From: Rhodotorula mucilaginosa
Taxonomy: Eukaryota > Basidiomycota > Microbotryomycetes > Sporidiobolales > Sporidiobolaceae
Direction: 5' to 3'
Assembly: GCA_034406715.1 (NCBI GenBank)
Contig: CP137871.1
Span: 868,001 to 932,000, forward strand
DNA: 64,000 nucleotides
Positions 9,223 to 22,200 of this stretch are shown here, piece by piece. The translations under genes were made by a program, and so were the position numbers. Each line of letters opens with the position of its first letter. Position 1 is the first letter of the stretch. Below the pieces are notes generated by a model. That model ran no database searches and was not told the origin of the DNA. It was given only the letters and a program-made list of their open reading frames with translations.

Positions 9223-12200
9223 ATGAGCGCATCTCCGCAAGCCAACCAAGGGCTCGACGACGGCGCGCCCCTCCCGGCCGCGTACGTCCCGGGCCACACC
9301 GCCGTCGACTCGGGCGATGACCACGACTCGGACGACGACGGCAACGCTGCCGCCGCTGCTCCCGCCAAGCTGAGCCAGATCGAGCGACACGCAGACGAGA
9401 ACGACGTCAAGGACGAGCAGGGCGAGCCGAGCGACGACCAGCCAGAGGACACGGGCGATGACCCGCAGCAAGACCTCGACCCAGAGGCACACCCGAACGA
9501 CGACGCCGGCGTGCAAGAGCAAGACGAGGACGATGACAAGGACAACGTGGCTACTGCGGCTCGCAAGGGAGAGGCAGAGGACGACGACGACGAGCAAGAC
9601 GACGACGACGAGGTCAGCCTTTTGGCTCCTCCACTTCACACCCCCCGAGTGCGGACTCGCGGCTGACAATTCCCGCTACCCAGGAGTCGGAGGACCAAGA
9701 GGAAGATGACCGTCCGCGGAAGAAACGGGTCCGTTTGCTCGCTTGCTTGCTTGGCCCCCGCCCCCCACCTCGCTGATCCCGAAGCTCTCTCCGTGAAACC
9801 GCATCCCGACACCCACAGAGACGACGACGCGGAGGCGCCCAGTTCCTCGATATCGAGGCTGATGTCGACGAGGACGAAGACGAGGAGGAAGAAGAGGGAG
9901 AGGAGGGCTTTGTCGCCAACGGTGAGTCTCTCTCGCTCTCTCTCTCTTGGGGGCGATATCGGACCGACTTCTCATCGCTCGCCGCACACTGCACCACAGA
10001 CAATTTCATCGTCGAACGCGAAGCGCGGAGGAATCGGGACGGCTCGCTCGGTCCGGCAGGCGCCGACGAAGGCGACGATGCCGATTTCGCCCAGGGCGAC
10101 TTTGATGGCGACGCGTCGCACCGCCGGCTCGACCGGAGGCGGATGGCTCAGAAGGACAAGGAGGCGGCCGAGTTGGCCGCCGAGCTGAACCAGAGGTACA
10201 GGCGGAACAAGTACACGACGGACGGGGCAGAGGACTGGGCGCCCAAGGCCATGCTCATGCCGAGCGAGAAGGACCCGCGGATCTGGGGCATCAAGTGCAA
10301 GGTGCGTTTCTCTTCTGTGCAACATGGACCTATTGCGTGCGTGCTGTAGAGCTGACCACTCCTCGTGCCACCGTTTGCGCGATAGACGGGCCGCGAACGC
10401 GACCTCATCCTCTCGATCTCGCGCAAGGCAGTCGCGCTCGAGGCGGCCGACAACGGAATCCCGCTCGCCATCATCTCGGCCTTCCAGCGCGACTCGCTCA
10501 AGGGCTTCATCTACATCGAGGCGCGGTCCGAACAGGACGTCCGGACGGCCGTGCACGGCCTCGTCGGCTTGTACATGAACGGCCCGAACGGCATCTTCCT
10601 CGTCGACGTCGAAGAGATGCCCGACCTGTTGCGGACGAAGCAGAAGCGCGTCGACTTGCAGCCGGGAGGGTGGGTCCGCTTCAAGCGCGGCAAGTACGCT
10701 GGCGACCTCGCGCAGATCATCAACCCGTCCGAGAACGGCGACGAGATTGCCGTCAAGTTCATCCCGCGGATTGACCTCGCTCCGAAGGACGACGCGCTCG
10801 GCGTCGGTCCGGATGGCCGCAAGCGCAAAAAGGGCGCGACGATGCCGCTCGCATTCCGACCGCCTCAGCGCCTCTTCAACGCCGAAGAGATCGGCAAGAT
10901 CTATGGCCAGAAGGAGGTCCAGAAGCGCGGCAACGTCCTCATCTTCAAGGGCGACGAGTACCACGACGGCTTTTGCGAGAAGGACGTCCGCGTCTCGTCG
11001 CTCAACGTCGAGGACGTGACGCCGACGATCGACGAGCTGACGCGGTTCCAGGGCGACGCGGCGGCCGAGGCGGGCGGCGCGCTCGACTTGTCCCAGATCG
11101 CCGACGCGGCGCGCACCCTGTCCAAGACCATCTTGCAGCCGGGCGACCACGTCGACATCTTTGAAGGCGACCAGAAGGGCGTCTACGGTACCGTCGACTC
11201 GGTCACGAACGAGGTCGTGGTCGTGACGCCGCACGCCGACCTCGACCTCGAAGGGACCAAGATCGAAGTCCCCGCGCGGAGTGTCCGGAAGCGGTTCAAG
11301 GAGGGAGACCACGTCAAGGTCATGCAGGGCGCCAACGCCGACGAGACCGGCCTCGTCGTCAAGGTCGAAGGCGACGTCGTCACGTTCTTGTCCGACCTGT
11401 CGTCGACCGAAGTCAGCGTCTTTGCCAAGGACGTCCGCGAAGCGGCCGAGGTCGGGTCCGGAATCAACGTCATTGCCGGCTACGAATTGCACGACCTCGT
11501 CCAGCTCGATCCGCAGACGGCCGGCGTCATCATCAAGATGGAGCGGGACCAGTTCCGCGTGCTCGACCAGACGGGTTCGGTCCGCGCGCTCAAGCCGAAC
11601 CAGCTCAGTGGCAAAGTGCAGACGAGGTTTGCGGTCGCGACCGACAAGGACGGGTTCGACATCAAGCCCGGCGAGGTGATGAAAGAATCGCTCCCGGTGC
11701 GTTCCATACCCTCTTAGCTTGGCGAACGATTTGTCTTTCGGCTGACCGTGCTCGCGAGTCGGTGTGCAGAACAACAACTCGGGGATCGAACGGAGGGGCA
11801 AGGTCTTGCACGTCTACCGCTCCATGTTTGCGTTCCTGCACTCGCGCGACATCACCGAGAACGGTGGCGTCTTTGTCTCGTACGCGCGCAACCTCGAATC
11901 GACGGCCCCGCGACCGAACAAGCCGTCTGTCGGGATGGGCATGAACCCCGATCGGCTGAGCATGATGAGCGGCGGACCGGCGGTCCCGCAGGTCCAAGTC
12001 GCGACCGGCGTGCAGATGGGTCGCGACCACCGGATCAACCGCCGCGTCGCCATCACTCGCGGTACGTACAAGGGCAACCACGGCGTCATCAAGGACGTGA
12101 CGGGCAACTCGGCCCGAGTCGAGCTGCACTCGATCAGCAAGACCGTCACTGTCCCGATCGATACGCTCAAGGAACGTACGGATGCGGGCGAGTTGATCCC

Positions 12201-13905
12201 GCTCATGGACCGTCCGGGCGGTGGCGGCGGCGCGGGCGGCTATGGTGCTCGGAACGGCTTCGCTGGAGGCGCACCGGGCGCGACGGCCGCCAATACGGCG
12301 CCGCTTGGAGGTGGCGCGCCAGGGTACGGCGCGAGGGCGGGACCCCCGGGTGGAGGAGGTGGAATGTTTGGCGGTGCTCCCGGTGGCGGCATGATGGGGG
12401 CGTCGGCGGCGGCCATGTATGGTGGTGGGCGCACTCCGGCGCCGCAGTACGGCGGAGGAAGGACTCCCGCGCCGCAGTACGGTGGCGGCAAGACGCCGGC
12501 GCCGCAGTACGGCGGTGGCAAGACGCCAGCTCCTCAATACGGCGGTGCGACACCTTACATGGGCGGTGCGGGTGGAATGGGAGGGGCGACGCCCGCCTAT
12601 GCGGGCGCTGGCGCTTATGGCCGCACGCCCCATTACGCCGGAGGAGCCGGTGCCGCGCCGGGCATGGGGGCGACGCCCAATCCGTACGGAGCTCCTGCGG
12701 CGGCGTCGTCGTCTCGGACGCCGTACGGGGCAGGTTTCGCCGGAGGCAAGACTCCCGATCCTCGCCAGCTCGCTGGCGGGCGTACACCGGCGTACGGAAC
12801 TGGAGCCGGTATCGCTAGCGGAGGACGCACGCCCGCGTACGGCGCCAAGAACGGCTACGCGGCTGCGAGTGCTCCGACCCCCGGCAACATGCAGGGAGCT
12901 CCGACGCCGGCGGCGAGCGGGAGCGGGTCGGCAGCGTGGGCGGACGACGACTGGGGCGATCAGACTTCGGCTCATCAGGGCGCGCCGACTCCTGCGCCCG
13001 GTCGCGACAACGGTCCGGATTACAACGGAGCGCCGACGCCTTATGCCGGTGCGCCGACGCCGGCGGTGGGTGGTGGTGGTGGTGCGCCGACGCCTGGCGC
13101 CTTTCTCGGAGCGCCGACGCCCGGGTTTTCCGGGGCGCCGACGCCGTCTGCGTATCCTTCCGGACCGACTCCTGGTGCCTCGGGTTCGTACGGCGCTGCC
13201 GCTCAGACGCCCGGAGGAGGAGCTGCCGGGGGTTACTACCAGACTCCGTATGCGGGCGCGGCGACGAACGCGGCCGAGCCGCTCGAGGAGCGAGAGATGG
13301 CGGCGGCGGACGCGGTCGCGGTGCCGCATCCGAGCGAGTGGGTCGTCGAGAATGTCAAGATTGTGGTCAAGGAGAGTGCCTTCCAGGGTGGACGGCTCAC
13401 TGGTCAGCACGGTAAGTTCGGCTGGTTCCGTGACTGGTGTCTCGACGTGAGTGGCTTGTGAGCTGAACTCTTTTGTCTTTGCGCCGGGTCACTGCAGGCA
13501 TTGTCAAGAGCCATACCTCTACGACGTGCACTTTTACGCTGGACCCGTATGGCGATTTGATCGAGGACTTCCCGATCGCCGACGTCGAGCCGATGCCGCC
13601 GTATCAGCCGGAGCAGCAAGTCCTCAGTACGCTTCACCACTGCGCCCCTTTTCTTCCCTCTCCGCGCGCACACAGTCACTAACACGCGAGATCTTGCTGC
13701 ACTCGACAGTCATCGCTGGCGATGCTCGCGGCGAACGTGGCGTCACCAAGAGCAGCGACGGCGACGAGTGGTGGGTCGAGCTGCGCACCAAGGGTAAGCG
13801 AAGCCGTCACCTTCCAAGCTCTCCCTCGTCGAAGACTGACAGCTCGTTCTGTCGGCAGCTCCTGTTGTGGTGAATGTCCATCACCTCGTCGAAATGGTCG
13901 CCTGA
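9223..13905 (+). CDS. SPT5: Transcription elongation factor SPT5 (DSIF subunit)
   Basis: Nine exons (9223..9612, 9684..9728, 9819..9921, 10000..10301, 10386..11696, 11770..13411, 13498..13626, 13710..13793, 13859..13905) give 1350 residues. Order: acidic Asp/Glu-rich N-terminus (1-170); NGN domain from about 281 (RDLILSISRKAVALE); KOW domains, e.g. GGWVRFKRGKYAGDLAQI, GDHVDIFEGDQKGVYGTV, GDHVKVMQGANADETGLV and RVAITRGTYKGNHGVIKD; then from about 930 a C-terminal repeat region with GGRTPAPQYG/GGKTPAPQYG units and later GAPTP units. The protein pairs with SPT4, clamps RNA polymerase II and is phosphorylated in these Thr-Pro repeats by the P-TEFb/Bur1 kinase. The tail after the repeats (SEWVVENVKIVV onward) looks like a terminal KOW-like module split over four exons. 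Confidence 0.95.
12423..12546 (+). repeat. SPT5 C-terminal repeat: tandem GG(R/K)TPAPQY units
   Basis: Four to five near-identical 27-30 nt units encode GGRTPAPQYG and GGKTPAPQYG in series. Each has a Thr-Pro site. A second block with irregular GAPTP spacing follows at about 12970-13160. Confidence 0.92.
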
Positions 13906-14189
13906 AGAGGGTTCCCACACCACGCACGCATGAATTTTTGTTCGCTTTTTCGCTCTCCAACTTCTCGCACGGTCTCGCGCATGTCTACCTGTATACACTG
14001 TACAATTTTCTCGGAGGGGCGCATACGGGTGAATGTGCAGCTTTAGCTTCAGCTTGCAATGCTTGTGTCGAATCAAACGTGATCGCACGACTCGACGTCA
14101 TTCTGATTTTCCGGCAAGCTGATCTCGCCTTTCTCTCACTCTACCATTTTCCCCATTCCTCGAGACTTCAAAAGTGCATATCCACAAAG

Positions 14190-15438
14190 ATGTCTTACGC
14201 CAAAGTCCTCGCCAAGAACGCCCCGCCCGAGGAGCGCCAGGCTCACCCCGACACGTCGCTCTTGACCACGGCCGAGGACATCGCCCACGCTGCGCCGACG
14301 GTCGCCCCTGAAGACTTGACCGCGGAGAAGGCTCACGGTAAGCTTCTGCAAGCTCGCTCAAGGGCGCCCTCGTCCTTGCCTGCAACCTACGGCGAGGCGA
14401 GTGAGGCGGGGCCTGCTGCGGGTCCGATGCAGCCGGGGCGTCATCAACCGCTTCCCGCGGTTTCTCCCTTGAGCGCTCGCGAGAGCGTACTGTCCGAGCA
14501 ATGACTGACCCATGCGCCTACAGTCGTCGACCGCGATGACTTTGAAAAGCTCCGCGACGCTGTCGAGCACGCCGACGAGGTCCAGCCGGACCACTTTGCC
14601 GAGGCGGCCGAACACCGCGCCGAACGCGACCAGGCGCGCCTCAAGAGCCAGGCGCAGGCAGAGCTGAAGCGCACGACCGACAAGGTCGACGCGACCGCCG
14701 AAGAGGCCGCCCGCAAGGGAGAGAACCTCGCCGAGGAGGCGGCCGACAAGGGCGAGCGCCTCGCCAAGGACGCCGCCAACAAGGGGCAGGAGATTGCAGA
14801 CGAGACCAAGGCGGCGGCCGAGAGCGGCAAGAAGAAGGCCGCAGAGGTCTACCGCGAGGGCAAGCAAGAGGCCAAGGAGCTGTACAGCGAGGGCAAGAAG
14901 AACGCCGAGCAGGCATGGTCCGAGGGCAAGAAGGACGCCAAGGAGATCGCCTCCAAGCTCGAACGTGAAGGCAAGGCCGAGGTGAGTTTTTGAACTCTTG
15001 TACACTTCGGGAGAAGCCGAGGCGAATGCACTCCGACGACGACGACTGCGAGGTTTCTCACCCGGAAACTTTCATTTTGTCACAGGCAAAGAAGCTGCAG
15101 CGGAAGGCCAGCGAGCTCGAGCGCGAGGGACGCGACCTCGCCAAGCGGTACCCGTATGCTGCGAGCGGTATCGTCGGTATCGGTGAGTCGCCCTAGAGAC
15201 AGCCTTCGACGCGACGCAACGGGTCCGAGATTCCGAAAAGCTAACCAGTGCTGCTCGCTGTCAACCAGCCAACGCCCTCCTCGTCGCCGTCCCGGCATAC
15301 TACGCCTACGCCAACTGGCACCACCCGCGTTGGGACAGGCGCATCGTTTCGGCAGTGGCGGTCGGCCTCGGCGCCATCTTTTCGGCAGAAGGCGCACTCG
15401 GCTGGTTCGAGTACAAGCAGGAACACCCGTCCGCCTAG
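14190..15438 (+). CDS. OM14 C-terminal-domain-like membrane protein with LEA-like helix
   Basis: Exons 14190..14337, 14524..14981, 15086..15182 and 15269..15438 give 290 residues. The N-terminus MSYAKVLAKNAPPEERQAHPD and the C-terminal double hydrophobic stretch (ALLVAVPAYYAYANW, then AVAVGLGAIFSAEGALGWFEY) resemble basidiomycete proteins annotated with the mitochondrial outer membrane OM14 C-terminal domain; this is recalled, not searched. Between them lies a long, strongly charged, alanine-rich amphipathic helix with 11-residue periodicity (KGENLAEEAAD, KGERLAKDAAN, YREGKQEAKEL, YSEGKKNAEQA), the pattern of group 3 LEA proteins and apolipoprotein-like helices. A plausible reading is a tail-anchored organelle membrane protein with a surface-lying helix. 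Function is not established. Confidence 0.75.
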
Positions 15439-15606
15439 GTTCTAGTCTAGTCTACCGAGAGCAGAACACTTATTGCTTAATTGCGCTGTAAGGCAGTACC
15501 CCCCTTTTGTATCATCATCTCTGGTGGCGGTTGGTCAAAGAGTCGAGAGAGCGCGAAAGATCTAGAAATGCGAATCGAAATGCCGGCAAAACAGTAGGAC
15601 AGGATT

Positions 15607-18600
15607 CTACGTGCCAAACTGGCCAGCTTTTTGCCACGCCTGGGGCAAGTCGCGAGCGACGTCGAACCAGGTCCGCTCGACGGCGACGAGCTCACCCTGG
15701 CCGGCAAAGTCAAACAGAACGAGAGGCTGGTACCGCCGAGTGACCCGGATGTCGAGCGGCTTCGGCGCGTCGGCAGCCCCATTTTGAGCGGCGGCGACAA
15801 GATCGTCGTCGTCTTCGCGAGCCCGCTTGCGGTCCGCCTCGCGACGCCCTTGGCCCTTGGTGTTGCTCTTGAGGCCGTTGGCGGCCGCAGTAGATCCGCC
15901 GCTCCGTCGAAGGATCTCCAAGTCGATCTTGGCGACCCAGTTGGCACCCCAGACGACGGCGACGTTCGATTCTGCGCCAGCCGACTGCATCGCGGCACGG
16001 CGCGAAGGGTGGAGGTACTCGTCTTGAGCAGCAGCAGCAGCGACGACGGGGGACGCGACGGCAGATTCCGGCCGCGCCGGCTCGAGGTTGACGCCCAAGA
16101 TCGGCTCACGGATGTCCATCAGGGTGTTGTAGCGACGCGACGAAAGAGGCAACGCCCAGGGATGGAAGCGCTTCGACTTGAGGCCGTACAGGAGGAGGGC
16201 GTTCGACGGCAGGGCGACGATCAGCGTCGTCTCCAAAGGCGATTTCGGAGACCCGGTGAAGGCCAACCACGTCGGCACAACTGGAGGAGTCGGCAGCGTC
16301 GCGTAGAGGGAAGAGGTCTGCACGTCGTAGATGTGGACGTTCCGGTCCGTGAGAGCGGTCGCGACAAAGTGACCGTCATTCGAGACCGCCAGGCAGGCCA
16401 CGGCAGCTTGAATCCGTCGTGCGGACCCCGACGACGGTGCCGAGTCTTCGTCCGAGCTGCTCGAGTCGTCCTCGTCCGAGGCAGAGTCGGCCCCATTCAT
16501 GCTGACGTCGCCGTTGCTCGCGCGTCCGGAGCCGTTCAGGCCATTGCTTCGCAGTGACGACCGTGATGCACCGTGACCGAACGCAGCAACGACCTCAAAG
16601 TCTTCACTCCGGCCGGCCGGGAGCTGGACGACGACCATCGAAGAGCCGAAAGCCGCAGCGATGACCAATCTTTGCGAATCCCGGGTGAAAGTCAGGCAGG
16701 AGGCGCCGGTGCCAAGAGTCGTCGACGAGAGGCCGGTTGCCAAAGTGTCGCCGAAGGTCTTCTGGCGGCGGGGGACCATCTCGCCGTTTTTCCACGACAG
16801 GCGGAAGAGTTTCGTCTCGTACAGATCCGACACCGCGAGCCATTTCCCGTCGTGCGAGATGGCGGAGGCGATCAGGTTGGTTTGAACCTGGCGAACGGTG
16901 TCACAGCGGGTCAGTAACTTGTTAAAAAAGCAGATGAAGGAATGCCAAGCTCACCTTGAGGTCGAGTTCCAAAACTTTTTCGTAACCGGTCGTGCCAACT
17001 TCCTCCTCCTCGTCTGCGCGGTGGTCTTGCCCGTCGAGGCCGAGTTCGAAGGCCGAACGTCCCCATCGAGGCTTTTGTAGAGGTGCAGCGTTCGCGCCGA
17101 CGCCGACGGCACTGCCGCCGCGCTTCGGGTCGTCGAGCCGCCAGATGCCCACACCGCGGTCCCGTCGGCAAACGAGCAAGCGAGGCGCATCGGCAGTAGT
17201 TGAGCCCGGAGAAACCGCGAACGGACGGCCTCTTTGAGGGATGTACGCTGCCCGACGGTGGATGGTCGACTCGAACTCGGTCGACGGCGCGTCCGACACC
17301 GGATTCGGCAGACTTCGCTTCTTGTTCGAAGAGGCGGTCGTTGCGGACGAAACCGGGGTCAGGATCAGGGAGAGGTCGAGCCCGCCAGACGTCATGATCG
17401 GAACGAGGTTCTTCTTCGCGCCGGAAGCACTGGACGGAGCAGGCGTGGGGAGCGGCAGTGCGTACGGCGGCGAAATGACAATCGCGCGGACGTCGTGCGA
17501 ATGCAGTCGTCGACCGGAAGCCTGGATCCATCGCCCGGCGGGTACATCGTGCACGCGGGACGAAGCGACAGTTACCTGGCGGAACTCGACGGTCTTCTGG
17601 TCCACGCCGCTCGTGAAGACGGAGGTCCCGTCCGATCCAACGGCCATGGCGAGGACGTCGGCCTTGTGCGCGCGGAAGCTCTGCGTCTGCGTGCCCATTT
17701 TGGCGTCCCAGAACTTGACGTTGCCCATCGAGTCTCCGCTGACGATGGAGCCGGTGCCGAGGACCGAAACCGTCCAGACGACGGTATGTTCGCCCTTGAG
17801 ACGGTCGAGCGTCATCCGAGGACCGCCTCGCCAGATGCCGACAACGCTGCCAGAAGCAGGTACATCGAATCGGCGAATGGTAGAATTGGAGCATCCCGCA
17901 ACCAAGAAAGATTCCGCAGGAGTGGCGTAGTGAGCCGGGAGCCTCGAAGCCGCATCGGGGGAATCCTCGCGTTCTTTCCCTTTGACGCTGTTCGGATCGA
18001 TTGGAGGACCCCATGCAAGCGACAGGGCGCGAACTTTGCCTGGACCGCCGACTTCGATTTTCGAGACTAGCTCAAGTTCGCCATCGAGGATGTTGAGGAT
18101 GCGAATGGTCGAGTCTTCGCACGCGATGGCGAGCGACGACGATGCTCGAGATGCTGCGACAGCAAAGATAGGCGGCAAGGTCGGTAGGGTCGACTGCAGC
18201 GACAACATCAGCTGAATTGATCAAGTCGAAACGAAAAGTGGCGCTTGAACGCACCTTAACCATTCCGACCGCTCTTCCGTCGCCGGGACCGCCCCAGTCC
18301 CACTCAACGAGTTCGCTGCCGACGCCGCCGATTCCAAACAACCGGACCCCTTCCCGCTGCAACCGCCTGATCTCGCGGTCTGCTCCCTCGACATCGCCCT
18401 CGTACAGATCCAGATCGGTCTGCGAAAGTGTCGTCTGATGCGTAAAGACGAGGTGTGAGAGTAGAGACGTCGGCTTGCGAGAGTTTCGCTCCTTGGGCAG
18501 CGGGAAAGAAGAAGGAAGAGTCTGCCGGACGGAAAGAGAACGAGAAAGAGGTCAGCCTGCCCTCAAAGGCACTTACAACCGCGCTGACTGTCGTGAACTC

Positions 18601-18935
18601 ACCCGCCACGAGATCCATCCTTGGTGTCCACCCCAGACCATCAATTCGACGTCGCCGTTAGCCCTGCCGACGGCGAGAACGCCTCGCTCAGCACTGTGGC
18701 CTCCAAGTCCGAGCAGTCCTGCATCGAACGAGTCCGGCGTGATCGCGAGCGCCGTCACGCTGGCGGGACTCCAGTCCGGGAAGCGACAGCGGTGCACTGG
18801 CAGGCCCTTGCGTCGCCTGGACGACACCCCGTTGGTGAGCGATGCTGTCGAATGCGGTGCAGGCGAGGCTGCCGACCCCGTCGCGGGAGACGGCAGGTCG
18901 AACGCAGGATCGTCTCCTGCTAGCTCAAAGTCCAT
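15607..18935 (-). CDS. UTP4: U3 snoRNP-associated WD40 protein UTP4 (cirhin homologue)
   Basis: Four exons (18935..18603, 18521..18255, 18193..16955, 16887..15607) encode 1039 residues. Signature runs are VHRCRFPDWSPASVTALA at the first blade, VLAVGRANGDVELMVWGG, ELVEWDWG, SRASSSLAIACEDSTIRIL, AGCSNSTIRRFDV, TVSVLGTGSIVSGDSMG and FRAHKADVLAMAV, all WD40 repeats of the Utp4 type. The protein belongs to the tUTP/UtpA subcomplex of the small-subunit processome and acts in the nucleolus in 18S rRNA processing and rDNA transcription. An Asp/Glu/Ser-rich insertion around residue 700 (SDEDDSSSSDEDS) breaks the second propeller, and a KRAREDDDD patch lies near the end. The next in-frame ATG upstream (19046) would add 37 residues; 18935 is chosen because the family core follows closely. 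Confidence 0.93.
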
Positions 18936-19283
18936 CTCTGTACAGTCAAAGCAGCCGCTAGAGCTGCGGCGTGTGAGGTCTGTCGAAAGCCAGCTCGCTT
19001 CGCTGAACTTGCGCTTGCGCTGGGACCCGATTTTCCGCTCTCGCAAACCCGTCCAGGATCACAGCGCAGTTGGCCGTCAGTTCGATAAGGTAGTGAGATG
19101 ACGTTCTATGCTGATCCGAGCCGGTCTGCGTGCTATGGAGAGTTTCTCTCACCGGTGCGAAATCCTCTCTGCAGCTTTTCGGCCCAATTCGGCCGATCAG
19201 CAGTCAAAAACGCTCGGCGGCTGACTAGCTATACCTGCACGCTGACTTGTTGCATTGAATTGCATGAGTCATCGGCTATCTAC
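18936..19283. other. Intergenic, UTP4 promoter and ABC transporter 3' end
   Basis: About 350 bases between two minus-strand genes. No coding exon or repeat recognised. Confidence 0.5.
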
Positions 19284-22200
19284 TCAGCGTGGCGGACTCG
19301 TCGATCCGGAGCTCTCCGAAGTGTCCCACATTCGCTTGAAAACACCGTCACGTCGAGCCAACAGACTTTCGGGAGTGTCGTCCTCCACGATACGACCAGC
19401 GTCGAGGACCAGAACACGGTCGTAGTCGATGACGGTCCGGCTGCGGACAGAAGCAGTCAAGTCAGCAAGGTGGACCGAAGGCAAGGAAGCACGATAAGAA
19501 CGTCGAGACTTGCAGCCGATGGGCAATCGTCAGCACAACAGAGCCCTTGAACTCTTCGCGGATGACGAGCTGCAGCTTTTCGTCGAGCTCGCGATCGAGG
19601 GATGCAGAAGACTCGTCGAGTATCACGACGCGCGAGTCCCGCAGTAAGCTGTCCCAGAGACGAGTTAGCGTTTTGTTTTGTTTCGTCCGGAAAAGCGATT
19701 GGAAAAAAAAGCGACTCACGCTCTAGCCATCGCGATCAGTTGCCTCTGACCGGCGCTCCAGTTCGCTCCGCGAGCCGCCACGCGGGTATCGAGCGTGATC
19801 TCGGAAAGGCCCGAGTGTGCGGGTGGCGACTCAGCTGCGTCAGGGTTTGCCGAGGTGGCTTTGGTCGACGGGATGGCTTCTTCGAGCAGGTGCGAGCGTT
19901 TGAGCGCCGCCATGCATGCCTCGTCCGTATGCTCATGGAATGGGTCGAGGTTCTCGCGTAGAGTGCCCTCGAAGAGGCACGCTTCCTGCGGGACCAGCGA
20001 GATGCGCTGCCGCAGACAGTCAATCGAAACCTGTGTAATGTCGAGCTGGGCGAGAGAGCGGAGTCGTCAGCCCATGAAGCATCAGGAGACGGTGACGAGA
20101 ACGAGCCTGCTCACACCGCCGATGACAACTTTGCCGCCGAGAGGCTCGACAAAGCGCAAAAGCGACATGGCCAAGGTCGACTGCAAGGGAATCAGCATCA
20201 GAGATGTGTGCAGGGTGGTAGAAAAGCTCTTCCCACGACTGATCGAGGACACCACGTACTTTTCCGGAACCGGTTCTCCCGACGACTGCGCGAGCTTCGG
20301 ATCAGTTTCCCTATTCCGCTTCGGAGAGCAGGCGGTATGACGCACTGCCAACGCGCTCGCCGGCTTTTGCAACGAATGACACTCCATTCAAGACCGGTGG
20401 CAAAGAGGGTTCGTAACTTTCGGGCCTGACGGTCAGCAAGCCGCCGCAAACCGGAGGGATCCACTGAGCAATCTCACCTGATGGACAGGTCGGCAACCTC
20501 TATCATTGGTGACGATCCCGCGGACGACGGCCAGGTTGCGGGTGGTTCAGCGTCTCCGCTCGGCTCTTGCGGCACCTCCAGGTACTCGGAGATCCGTTCG
20601 AGACTGTTCATCGAAAGCACGAGTCGACCGTACGAGTTGCAAAGCGTGTCGAGCGCTTGTATGAGTAGCTGCGACGACGTGATAGCGATACCGGCGAGCC
20701 CGGGAGAGATGCGATAGTAAGTGGCGAAAACCGCCGTGGTAAGGAAGCAGAAAGCGGAGAGGAGCTGGGTCCGGATCGAGAGCCAGATCTGCGCGCACGA
20801 CATCATCTTAGCCGTAGTTTATGTCTATCAATCGTGACGCAAAGAGCGACGTACATCCAGCGTCGCCGTGAGATACCAGAACGCGAGAGTCTCGTCGACA
20901 ATGTGGCAAAGGCGACTCCGATATTCGTGCTGCTTGCCGCACGCACGGATGGTCACGATCCCGCGCAGCGCTTCGCCAAAGCTCGCGAAAAGCGGTGACG
21001 CCGTCGTCGAGGCGATGCGATTCGCGTCGCGCGAGAGGAGGAGGAAGCTGCGGAAGATGCGGACGTAGATGACCGCGAACACGAAAGTCGATGCGAGAGA
21101 AGCTGGGAGGACAAGGGAGCTGACGACGAGGGCGGTGATGATCTTGCAGATGTTCGACATGAACATATTCTGCAGGGAGCGCAGGGACAAGGAGATTCAG
21201 CAATGCCTCTCTCCCGAGTTTTGCAGAGGTTGCGAGGCTCACAACGTTTCTTGCCACGTCGTCGTCAATTGCGGACACGTCGTTCGTGAATCGATTGCTG
21301 ATCGTGCCGAGCGGTACGATATCGAACCAGCGTAAAGGGGCGTGTACGACCCGGGTCAACAGCTGGCGGAAAAGCGATCGCGACGCTGACATGGATGCAG
21401 CGATCCCGAATATCTCGTTCAGGAGGGTCGTGCTTGCCGTGGCAGAGCTGATGATCGCATAGCCGACAAGGAAGTACGTCGAGTCGACCTCGCCTGCGCT
21501 GGAAGCTTCGCCCCATCCTGCGCCGGGCAGAACACCGTTGGTCAGTTGAAGAACGCTAAGACAGGTTTCGCAGAAGACGCACGGCGGAGCCAAAACTGCT
21601 CCAAGAAGGCGAAGGCAGGCCGGGCAATGAGGAAGACGAGAGCCAATGACCACAGCAACGGTCCGGATGTGGCGAGATACCTGCCGCCACAGGACTTCGT
21701 CAGCTTTTGAAGTCCCGCCAGCCTACTGTCAACCTCGAGCTCCGTACCTGCGGTACATGTTAACCTTGACGTCACCGCTGCTCCAACCTTCGACTTTCGA
21801 CCCGGTCAAGGGTATCGGCCTCGGCTTGTCCCTGCTCGGGTGCGCAGCCTTGAGATCGCCTGGGACGGGCGAGGTCGGCCCCTCCGAGTCGCTGTCGACC
21901 CCTGCGACGGCTGCACGCTCAACGGGTCCTTGTGACGCGATACGGCCTCGGTCAAGCTGGACGTGATAGCTCGCTGCCGGGAGGACCAAGTCGACGTGGT
22001 GCGTGACGAGAACGCAGGTACGATCGCGCAGTAGCGGGCCGCGCAACGCTTTGTCGAGCAAGTGGCGGGCGGTGTGGGCGTCAACAGCCGAGAAGATGTC
22101 GTCGAGAAGTACGAATGAGGTCGGAGCATAGATCGCACGGGCGAAGGCAAGGCGCGCTTTTTGGCCTCCTGCGAATCCGAATTACTGCCCAGTTAGCTGG

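Noticed and set aside
9972-13410. Very long minus-strand open frames (609 and 582 residues) opposite SPT5
   Set aside because: They are mirror images of a GC-rich coding exon, Arg/Asp/Leu-rich without domains; the plus strand reads cleanly as SPT5.
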